This document shows positions 20,301-31,615 of a stretch of 64,000 nucleotides of DNA, piece after piece. A program made the translations under genes and the position numbers. The stretch is from assembly GCA_034509495.1 (NCBI GenBank), contig CM067507.1, forward strand, positions 28,382,892 through 28,446,891, written 5' to 3'. A model generated the notes under the pieces. It saw nothing but the letters and a program-made list of their open reading frames with translations, was not told where the DNA came from and ran no database searches. Each line of letters opens with the position of its first letter. Positions within the stretch are counted from its first letter, which is position 1. The DNA is from Acestrorhynchus altus (taxonomy: Eukaryota > Chordata > Actinopteri > Characiformes > Acestrorhynchidae).

Positions 20301-21117
20301 CAATATTTCAAAACTGCTCAGAAAGTGAATAGTACCTTATAGCTCCAGCCAAAAAATGTTGAGCAAAACGCCAGTGGACCTCCAACTTAGCCATCAGCAG
20401 CACAACAGGGATTCACTATCCTCGTGCTATCAGTGGTTGTTGTACTCAAAGTAGTTTTTTGTGATCAAATATTTTTTTAACAAATCAATGTACAAGGTTA
20501 ACAAGACATAACTCATCTACTTGTTTCAGAGATCAATCAAAAATAATGCAGCTCTGAGTTCTGTCTGGTTATTTTTTTATAATACTGTGTAATATTCCAT
20601 TCGGTGTGGTTTAAGAACATTAAACAGAGAAAGCCAAGTTAGCAGAGGTTTTTATCAAGGGACATTCTTTTTTAGAAGAGGAGCTGGTTTCAATGTTTTC
20701 AATAAGTTACGTTTTAATCATTCATTTGGACAGAACTGTGGAACTCCTCTATCGCACGCTCTTCTACTGCATCCTGCAAATGTGGAGCATATATGAATAG
20801 TATCAGATCCTGATTATGTTTGTCCATTTATGTCAGACGCTGATGAGCTGAATGCAGAATACTTTAAGAGTGAATTCAGTGGCGCAAATTGTGCTGCATA
20901 CTTTCATATAATGCATGGTTATTCATTATTAATGTTAGATGACCACTGAATAAACAGTGGCACACTCACAAATGGCCCTTTAATGAACATAAATGATATC
21001 TAGTGGGTAAAGCTTAGGTTAGATTGATTAGGGCCACTGCAAATAAGACCACAAATGACTTTGCTTGAGGTGTTGAAGGCATCAAGGGGAAAACATTGGT
21101 CTCTCACTTTGTTCCTG

Positions 21118-21152
21118 CACACACACGCACACACACACACACACGCACACAC
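21118..21152. repeat. Imperfect (AC)n microsatellite
   Basis: CA run broken by two GC steps. Confidence 0.85.
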
Positions 21153-21162
21153 ATCTGCATCT

Positions 21163-21582
21163 GCGCGCGCTCTCTGAGACCCGGAGCGCAAGGTCACTGT
21201 GCAGAAATGAGCTTATTAAAAGGAAGAGGGCTTCGTTAGAGGAGTTCCCTCACAGCAGAAATAATCAGAAGTTGGATCATGCATATTCAATCACACTGCG
21301 TTCAGAAGACCCTCGCGCTTTAAAGGCGGTGGAGGGACCACTACTGGCAAGTCTGCGCCTCGCTTTCATGTTTATCGGGGTCAGCAGAGTTAGAGCAGGG
21401 GGATCTGAGTGCTGCTGCTGTTATCTCTGAACCAGACGAAGTTCACCAAGTGACTGTGCACCTCTTTTAACCGAGGGGGTCTTTGGCTGTTGTTGGTGGT
21501 CCAATAAGAGAGACAAGAGGGAAGAGGAGGGTGAAGTGTGGATGGGAGGCTCTGAGTGAACTGATTGTGTGTGTGCGTGTGT

Positions 21583-21613
<31 letters not shown>

Positions 21614-21705
21614 GGGGGGGGATTAGTACAGTGATCCACAGATCAGTCAGTCACTCCCCCTAAGTCTGCTGTTGGGCGCTGGACCCTCCGCCACTTCTCT
21701 CCACC
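21163..21705 (+). promoter_or_regulatory. pde11a: pde11a promoter / 5' UTR region with CpG-rich flank
   Basis: CpG density rises from about 21165 and continues through exon 1, as in CpG-island promoters. No TATA box stands out. A TG microsatellite and a 25-base G tract sit within 150 bases of the start codon. The exact transcription start cannot be read from the sequence. Confidence 0.5.
21564..21621 (+). repeat. (TG)n followed by a 25-base poly(G) tract
   Basis: TG units 21564-21596 run into 25 consecutive G (21597-21621), 84 bases before the pde11a ATG. Such a G run can form quadruplex structures and is also a frequent place for sequencing-length error. Confidence 0.95.
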
Positions 21706-22479
21706 ATGACCACGTTTGACTTCTCGGACGTCGAGGCGTTCCTGGACCGCCACCCGGACCTCTTCGAGCAGTACCTGGTGCGCAAGGGCCCCTCTGACTC
21801 CCTGAGCAGGTGGCTGGAGCGCCGCGCGCCCTCCTCCAAGCCCCCCGGCGCGGAGGAGAAGGAGAAGCGCGAGCCGTTTGCGCCGACGCCGTCGTGCGCG
21901 GACGCGCTGAAGCGCCGCTCGTCGCACGCGGAGCTGAGACGCAGCTTCGCGCGCTCCAAGGCGAGCACGGCGCACCGCACGTACGACGAGCACGTCAGCT
22001 TGTCGGCCCACGAGTCGCAGTCGAGCGTGCGGCGGCGCGCGCTCCTGCGCAAGGCCAGCTCGCTGCCGCCCACCACGGCGCACATCCTGAGCGCGCTGCT
22101 GGAGTCGCGCGTGAGCGTGCCGCGCTACGCGTCCAGCGCGCTCGACTACAAGTGCCGCCTGAAGGAGTCCAATGAGCGCGAGTTCTTCCTCGAGCTCGTC
22201 AAGGACATCTCCAACGAGCTGGACATGACCAACCTGAGCTACAAGATCCTCATCAACGTGTGCATCATGGTGAACGCGGACCGCTGCTCGCTCTTCCTCG
22301 TGGAGGGGCCGTCGCACAAGAGGACACTCGTGTCCAAGTTCTTCGACGTGCACTCGGGCACCACGGTGCGACCCTCGTCCAGCATGAACTCCAGCGAGGT
22401 GCAGGTGCCCTGGGGGAAGGGCATCATCGGCTACGTGGCGGAGCACGGCGAGACCGTTAACATCCCAAACGCATATGAG
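21706..22479 (+). CDS. pde11a: pde11a exon 1
   Basis: Residues 1-258. The ATG has a strong Kozak (CCACCATGA). Very GC- and CpG-rich, unlike all other exons, so long antisense frames appear over it. Carries the N-terminal FLDRHPDLF motif, the likely phosphosites S73 and S80 (RRSSHAELRRSF), RKAS118, and the first half of GAF-A up to HGETVNIPNAYE. Donor GAG|GTACCT. Confidence 0.97.
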
Positions 22480-25169
22480 GTACCTGAAGTACCCCAGTAA
22501 AGTACCCCGCTAGTGCTGCCCTGAAAGGAATAAAAACAATGCAACGTAAAGGAATGAATCCATCCAAACAATTCCCATCTCTGTTCAGCCCAAATGGAGT
22601 GATGAGCCAAGACAGTAACTAACTTTATATTAAAAATGTAACAGCTTTTTTTTTTTTTTAGCTTTGCACTGAAGATATACAATGCAGGCATCAGGACCCC
22701 GCTCCAAATACTGGCAACTTTGGGGTCTTGTTCAAATATCTCTCTCACTATGCCAATCACTGGAGGAAATCCCAAATAGTTCCCCAGGGATTCCCAATTT
22801 CACTGATGGATTGGCTAAGGAAAGGAGGGAAACTAAGCATTACTCCCAAGTGGCTGAAATTGGGGAACTTCTTGACAGGTGCCTTTAGGCTAATGTAACA
22901 GGTTATGGAAGTTTGCTCCCAACAGGTAGGATCATGCAACTGCAGCTCATGCAACTTAAAGCAACACTGTATTACACTGTTACCTTAAATAACTGCTTCA
23001 AAATCACTGTGACAGTCTGACTTGTCATATTGAGAATGGCATCTCTGTCATTCCCACTCCGGGCTTGACAGACCGCTGACTGCACTACATAACTCTGGTG
23101 AAGCAGGTCAGAGATTGCTCGAGAACTGCAGAACTGCAAGTCATATTTGTGGAAAACCTTTCAGTGATAGTGTGTGAAAAGTGTTTACTTTATGCCTGAA
23201 GTATGCTTTGTGTGTTTTGTTAAAAATGTGTTGTGACGCATTTCGTAACGCAGGCTCTTTTAGACAGAAAAGTTAACTTGTGCCTCCGGCCTGCTTTTTT
23301 CAGTCAGCTGTTGACAGTAGTTCATCCTGTTTACAGATGGCGTTTGTCCTCTGTTGCCCCCCTGAGTACTAAGTGTTTTAAGTGCTACAGTAACAGAGTG
23401 CAAGTTGAGTGTGTACAACAGGTACAACAGGACCATGTGTTTGCAGAGCTTTGGTAGAACATTGGGATTTACATATTTGCTTTTGCATTTAGTATGTCTC
23501 TGACTTTAGAGGGATATCAAAGCGTGAATTGAACATCCTTACTGTCGGGGGAACAAGAAAAAAACAATTCTCCCGTGAAGTGTGAAAAAGTGTGGAAACT
23601 CTTTCTTGTGTGCTGACTGATACTGTTTGCACATTATATACTCAAACAGACAAAAGTACTTTGCATAACCATACCTCAGTTTGGTCTATGCTTTTTGCAG
23701 CTTTGGGAAATTTTCCCAACTGTTTCCCCAATTTAATCATTTCCAGTTGCCACCTGTTATTTATGACTCCTCCTACCAGTCAGTGGTATCAGTGCTGGGA
23801 GGGGGAAGACTCTGTGCTTCCTCTAAGTCTCCACTTAGCCACCACTAACACCTGTAATAGCATTGTGCCCTTTATACTTCAGTCTGTGGCATCACTGACC
23901 ATCAAGCCTGCAATCTTGATTCTGTTACTATATTGAATTTATTGAGTAAAACAACTTATTTCAAAAAGGCATAAAGTTTCTTCCATATTTTAAGCAAAAA
24001 TATTTATTTATTTATTAATTTAAAAATAAAACTCTAAAATAAAAGCTCACCATGCATGGTCAACATTTAGTGTAAAATGTTTTTTTTGTAGTGAGACAAG
24101 AGACTTAAATCATGGAGCATTTCTGCCCATTCTTAATCTCAAAAGGCTTCTGGGTCTTAGGGGCACTGCTCCTCTGAGGTCTGTTTTAGGTCAGACGACT
24201 GGGAGGGCAATGGCAAAACATTCAGCTTACACCTATTGAGTCTATTGTAGGTTTAAGGTATTAGTATCAATATCAAATTGTAGAAGACATGCTCTTGTCA
24301 TTTTCAGCTTTTTTATAGGCATCATGATGTTTGCTTCCAAATTAAACTGGTGTTTGTTTGATTCTATTCTTCCTGCTGCCATGTTACTTGTGCTACTGGC
24401 TGCACCACAAGCCCCAAACATGACTGATTCACGATTTTCTTCTAAAGCATTTTGAAATTTGAATCACGTGGCATCTAATCTAAATGAGGTCTGAGACCTT
24501 GGTGATGGAACATGAAAGCTCATTTAGCTCATCTAAAGGTTTGCGTGATAGTCCTTTCCATTTGCACTTTGAAATTGCACAAAACAAAAATGAGACACTG
24601 ATCTTGCTTAAATTGCAAATTTTGTTTAAAAATCATATTGCTTTTATAGTTAACTGAAACAATTATAATACATATTGAATAATATATATTTGTTAATACC
24701 CCAAAAATGAAATAAATAACCAAATAAAATTCATTTCAGAGTTCCACAGTTAATTCATAAATAAAGCTAATCCATTACTTTTTAATGGTAGAGTTAGATA
24801 TATAACACACTTGCCAAATAACACACAATGTTCTTATTGTAAGAACTGTAAGAACCCAGTGTAACTAACTATGTAAGTTAGTTACACAATAGGAATTGAA
24901 ACCTGATTACTTCAATCACGTCAACGCATCAGAGAAAACCAATTTTTCCTGGAAGGCATCTCGCTTACTGGACTGTGTGCATCAGGATGTTCATTCCAAT
25001 AGTTAAAGACTGGACATCATTATAACATGGCTAAAGGCAATTCTCCCTCAATCACCTGCTGAACTCCCATCTCAGGAGGTCCATTAGTGCAATGAGTTCA
25101 GATACAGTGTTCTACAGTGAATGGGAATGGCTGGGGGCTTTTTTATATACAGACATTTTTTTGGAGGCT

Positions 25170-25216
<47 letters not shown>

Positions 25217-28200
25217 AATTCTGTCGTCTTCAACGTCACATCTTCTATCTATGTCACTTCATCTGGTCAGGAGTGACCAATGAAATAGGTGCAAGATGAC
25301 AAGGTGTTTATTTAAGTCTCGGAGACCATCCACGAAAATGCAGTGGTCAGTCAAGCATAGTGGTCTACATTATTGCCCTCCATATGGGTAACTGGGATTT
25401 GATTCTCCATCTAAATGGGCATACCACTGTTTACCACTAAGAGTCTATGAGTGAGATGGAGATACTTATGGAGGTGGATAACCACAAGAACATAACCCCA
25501 AAAATAATTTGACGCAAGATGCCACCAGCTGGGGAGTTCATGATGTTGGATGAGCACCACCCCATCTAATCCCAGAGAACACAGTACTATAATTGAGACC
25601 ACTGTTCACAGCGCAACCCCTCGAGATTACACCTGGCATTAGGCATAGTGCCAACAGGTTCCTGTTTATCTGCTCCAGAGCGTTCTATTCTATTGTAAGG
25701 ATTCAACTTAAAAGTATAATGAGTAATGTCTTTAGTTTGGGTGTCTACAAACATTATTGCCATAAAAAACTATCAGTGGTCTACTCTAAAATGTGAAAGA
25801 CGTTTTCCTAAATTTCTTTGCTACTACATTGTGACTCCTAAAAATTCTACACATATGTTAAAACTGCCTAAAAGATTCACATTGTTCCGTGTATTCCTGC
25901 AGGACCATCGCTTTAGTGACGAGATTGACAAGCTAACAGGTTACAAGACTCAGTCGATCCTGTGCATGGCCATATGTAACAGTGATGGGGAGGTGATTGG
26001 AGTGGTGCAGGCTATCAACAAAAACCCCAATGGAACTCCGTTCACTGAGGATGATGAGAAGGTAAGTTGCCTCTCTCTCTACTTTCTATTCAGGCATCAC
26101 CATTTACAGTTCATGAACTTGTAAATGAGGAAGATGACTGTTCAGTTTAGAGGATGAATAAAATCTTTTGGCGAGTCAGAATGTATGTGTTCTATCTAGA
26201 TGCCCTTTAATTTTAAAGCAAAAACAGCTATACTCTTTCCCTTTAATGACACGGTTTCTGATTGCTGTTGTCCCATTCATTTTGATATGTAATGAACCTG
26301 GACATTATGCACACACTCAGAAACGTGGTGCATCCCAAAATAAAGGTTGCATGGAGACCTTTAGTTTTGCATACTGATACATTTCACTGCCCAATGTGAC
26401 CATGCATACATCCACATTTCAATTTACTAGTTAATCTAAAAAAAAAAATAGAATATTGTGAAAAAGGTTCATGATCAGAATTTCATTCAAAAAGGTAAAC
26501 AGTCAGATTATATATTTGTTACAAAGTGACATTTCAAGCCTTTAGTTTTTTCAGTTTCTCAAATAATAAGAATATTTAAATTTGAGTTTGAATAAATTCC
26601 TAGACAGTATTGACAATAAAATGAATAAAAGCTTGAATTGGGCTACTTTAAATGTAATGTTGTTTCAAAGTTCAAAGTCAGTTAAATATCAATATGATTT
26701 TTCTAGATGCAGACGCAACTGTAAAGTTGGATTGATGTAAAATGTTCAAGAGATAATTAAAACAGTTTGCAAACTTCAGAGACTCTTACAGTGAAGAACA
26801 TGAATAATTGTTCACTGTGTGCAGCAGATCATTAAAAATGTTTCAGAGACCATGAAAGAGCTTGTTTACATAACCTTAGGAAACAGGTCAACCCCAGCAC
26901 AGGCCTGAAGGTCATTCTGCACATGTTCCTAAATGATTAAATAACTGAAGACTGAAATTGTCTTTTTTTTCTACACTTATCTTCCTCACGTCAGGAGGAA
27001 GAAATGCGTGAGAAACTTCTCAAAGAGGAGGCACAAGACATATTTCAACAATTTGAAAAGTTTCTGTTCCAGAAGTTGTTTTTCTGAAAGTGTTCATTAT
27101 CTGTTGGGGGATGTTTGATGGATACATGGAGCCAAAGACTAAATACGATGCATAGTAGCATCCCCAAACCCCTTTTTTCAAATGCAAGGTAATATCGCTC
27201 ATGAAAAGCAAAGAGATATGTATCCAGACAAGACTATTATCAGAGCTCTGTTGAGTTAGTAAAAAAGGGTAGGTCATATTTTTTGCTTAGAAAAAAAACA
27301 GACATGGTGAACATGGTGAAAATATAATCACAGACCTCTGTGAAAGAGAGCATTACCCCAGGACCTCATGCAAATTTAATTCCGTCTGAATAGAGCTTTA
27401 ATCAAACAGAGGATATATGAGAAAGCTAATGAATTCACAATAGAATGTGAGTGGGTTGAGCCCAGGAGGAACCAGAGCTGGAAGGGTCCAGCTGGAGTCT
27501 CCCCAGGGGGAGGGAGAGACACACTACTGCGTCATTCTGAGTCATTCTCTTCTGTGTCCAGCAGAGGTCAGAATTAGTTTGGTGAAGTTTTTTTTTTTTG
27601 TTAAAAATTCCAGTGGCACTATAATAAGAAGTGACAAGATTACATAAGTGCATAAAATTAAAAACAAAATATCAATGTTTCATGAATTCACTGTACACAA
27701 GGTGTCGTTGTTTCTTCAGTGGGGGAAATATTATGGATTTATAATGGATGTAAAATCTACAAATGAATTAGGACTTTTTTAATGCTGTCATAATATACGT
27801 TTTTTTAAACAGGCCTGCACTGATGTTCACGCAAAAGCTGAAAGCAGCAGTAAGTTATTTTGTGGTGATAAGCTGCAGCTTTGATTGATCATGCAGTCAT
27901 TTCTTTAATCGACTACAATTCTCAATCCCTAATCAATACTCCATTAGCAAGGCAGCGGGCAGGTGTGTGACAGGGTGTCAATGTGACAGACAGAGTTCAT
28001 TATTATTGTAATCCAGATGATTAATGGTAATTATAGTAATTTTTTGCAATGTGCTCCTGAAGCAGAGACAACATCAGAAGCATCTTACCTCGGCTAAGGA
28101 GAAAAAAAAACTTGACTACTGCTTATCACTCCAAAGTCCTCTTTCAGATGAAAGTAATTTTTTTATTTCATTTGGAAATCGAGAGTGCTGCAGTCTCAAT

Positions 28201-31200
28201 TCTAGATCCAGAGTCGGGTGAAGAGGCACAGAATCCAAAGTATCTGAGATCCAGTGTGAAGTTTCCACAGTCTGTGATGGTTTAAGTTACTGTGTCTTCT
28301 GCTGTCCAAAGTCAAGGCAATGTCTGCCAGGAGAGATTAGAACACTTCATGCTATTTGGAGATACTGTTTTCTTTTTTTTTCAGTCCCTGCCCACAGTGC
28401 TAAACTTTCACACATCTATGTAAAATTGTAATCATTTCTAAATTTTCATGAGTTATAAGCATTACTGATGAAACATCAAATGACTTGACATATGTCACTC
28501 CATGAAAATTTAATTGAACTACATTTTAAATTATGACCAAACGTTTCACTATATTATGTTTTTGAGCTGCATTAGTAAGTACAATAATACATTTCAGTAT
28601 TCACGTTCATATTTTTCAGGGTAAGTCTACAGCCCGTGCTCTTTTTAAATAGACTTCTCCCTCTATCTGCACAGGTGCTACAGATGTATCTGCCCTTCTG
28701 TGGAATATCGATCTCCAATGCCAAGCTCTTCTCTGAATCCCGCAAAGAGTACGATAGAAGCAGGGTGAGAACCTGAACCACACACTAACTCTGTTCACAG
28801 CCTGGAGACCATTGCTGAATAATGCAGTGAGATTTTCAGGTTCACTCCCAGAGTTTCTGTTGATTCCCTGTCTGGTTTCTATTGAGCTGAATCAGTTGGT
28901 GTTTCACACCATATATGAACTGATATCGTGTGGGAAATGTATGCTCTCAAGACCAGTGAGAGCAAAAGGTAAAAAAGTGTAACAACATCCAGTGTGAACA
29001 TGTAATGAACTTCACACATATTACTGGGTTGGTATTACTGGGTTAAAAGACATCCCTGAAGGCTTTCTCTTGAGTACACTGTAGTGATGCAGTGAGTGAT
29101 GTGAAGTGACTGCTCCTTTTTCAGGCTCTTCTGGAGGTGGTGAATGATCTGTTTGAGGAGCAGACAGACCTGGAGAAGATTGTGAGGAAGATCATGCAGA
29201 GAGCACTAACATTGCTGCAGTGTGAACGATGCTCTGTGCTTCTGCTGGAGGACATCCACTCACCTGTGAGACGTTTAAACCTTTTACAATCTATCTGTAT
29301 GACATGTCCAGATATTTGAGGATGCGTCTTATAATGAATGCATTCAGCTACTTTAAGTTGCATCTATTGCAGACACAGATTTGCAAACACACACACACAC
29401 AGCTTGTCGAGTACTGCCAATAGAATAGGACTCTCTGCAGCAGATAACATGAACATATTGGCCCCATGCCTGATGACATACATGGGCCTGGGGGTATAAA
29501 GCCCCCCAGCACTGATCTGTGAAACAATGGGGCTGTGTTCTCTGGAATGATGGTGCTCCATCCAATACCTTTGGAATGAGTTGGGGAGCTGGCTATGAGG
29601 TGTGGTGGTGACCATTCAACATCCTGATGTCATGAATGCTCTTGTAGCTGAATGCAGCCAGGTGCTCATAGAAATGTTCCAAAATCTAGTGAAAAGTAGA
29701 GACAATGATTTCAAGAAAAGTAGTATAAACTATTTAATTTTTAATGATCCTCAATTTAAGAGGAAACAATGAATGAGCAGGTGTCCCAATACTTTTCTCC
29801 ATGTAGTCTGTCTGTATATCTGTTTATATCTAGTCTGTCTATCTATGTATCTAACTGTCCACCCTCCTCACATTGTCCCTCTTTTCCCTACAGGTGGTGA
29901 AATTCTCTAAGACCTTCGAGCTTATGTCTCCACTCTGCAGTGTTGATCATGACATAAGGTGAGCTTTACGTTTCACGTGCATGTGAGCATATGAATGCAT
30001 TTGAGCAGGTGACTCTATAGAATTCATCAGCAGTTTATGGCTTGGTTTGAAAGTACGTTGTTTTTTAAACACACTCCTTCCTGTCTGTGTACATGTGTGC
30101 ATTTCCATGCATGTATTTGATGAAGTCAGCATGGAGAAGGTGTCCTGTTCAGACTGGCTGATCAATAACAGCATTGCTGAGCTGGTGGCATCGACAGGCC
30201 TACCTGTCAACATCAGTGATGTATGTCAGGATCCACGCTTTGACGCAGAGGTGGGTGGTCCACACATACGCACAAGCACATGCACATGCACATGCACATG
30301 TGCGGATGACTGCTTTAAATGAAGAGGATCACACAGTAGTTGTTGTTTGTATACTTAAATAATGGCAATCCAAAGGTTCTTTGAAAGATGCTTGAAGCTG
30401 GATTCCAGTTCAGCCTTCGGTTGTGTGACACTACATGGCCAATCAATTCTTTAACTCTACCCCTAACTTCTAAAGAAAACAAAATCCAGGACTGGAAACT
30501 GGATTCAAGGTCTAGATTTGAAGACCTGAACTGCAGAAGAACAGTGTTTGGTTTCACAAGGAACCATGTTTGTAATAGAGATGTGCAAGGTGTGTGAAGA
30601 ACCTTGATGAAAATTAAAGTTACCAATATAAAACAGAATTATGTGTGAAATTGTATTTCTAGCCTAGAGGTTGGTGGAGAGTATAATGCACTACAGTGAA
30701 GACTGTGGACTGAGCTGGTAGAATAATATAAGTTTTTTATGCTAATAGGACTTGGATTATGCAACACTATGCAATTCTTGTGAGCATTATCTTGCCCACT
30801 TTACCAAAGTCACATAGTGCAGTAAGCAGGGTTCTCCCTATTACAGGTAAGTGTAGCGTCCCAGTGACTTTGAAACTATTAAATGAATGTAAAAATACTA
30901 CACGGTGTTTTTAATGGTTCTTCAAAGGTACACATCTCTATTACAAACGTTTTTTATGGAATAAAAATGTTTATTCTATGCCATTGCTTAACCATTGGAA
31001 GCACCTGCATTTTTAAGAGTGCACATGTTTGGGGGTTCGTGTACTAAGCAACCCGTTAGTACTGGTATCGACACTCACTCAGACGCACAAAACCTTTTTA
31101 AAAGGATGACTTCAATAATGCAGGAGCTCAAATGGCATCACAAATCTAAATGAGTATTTCCCATTGTTGGATCTATGCAGCGTTGCTATACAACCCCAAG

Positions 31201-31351
31201 ACCTGAATGATGAGGTGAGGCTGTGGGTGTTCATCATATGGACTGTAATTAAACAAATCCAAATCCATCCATGTCCATATTTTCTTTTCATGAATTTAAA
31301 TGAACATGGCCAAGGATGGATAATGGGATTAGTCTCTCAGTCACTTACTCA

Positions 31352-31403
<52 letters not shown>

Positions 31404-31545
31404 AACATTCAAAAAATATTCTCAAACATGCTGTGTGTTTCTTTTCAGGCTGACCAGGCCTCAGGATTTCATATCAGATCAGTGCTGTGCGTACCCATTT
31501 GGAACAGAACCCATCAAATTATTGGTGAGTTTCCTACATAGTAAT

Positions 31546-31615
<70 letters not shown>

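Larger units (their letters stand above)
22682..25902. other. pde11a intron 1 sequence
   Basis: Contains an antisense Tc1 fossil (24085-24440), a CA/TA microsatellite (25172-25216) and old dispersed repeats (about 22690-22900 and 23690-23900). No alternative first exon for the shorter mammalian PDE11A isoforms could be recognised. Confidence 0.5.

Noticed and set aside
21643..22446. 267-codon antisense open frame and two other frames over pde11a exon 1
   Set aside because: They arise from the extreme GC content of exon 1. The sense frame matches PDE11A throughout, and the antisense protein is Arg/Ala/Val-rich low complexity.
25726..26124. 132-codon open frame read through the exon 2 region
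   Set aside because: Only 25903-26061 is coding. The frame extends into intron on both sides, past good splice sites.
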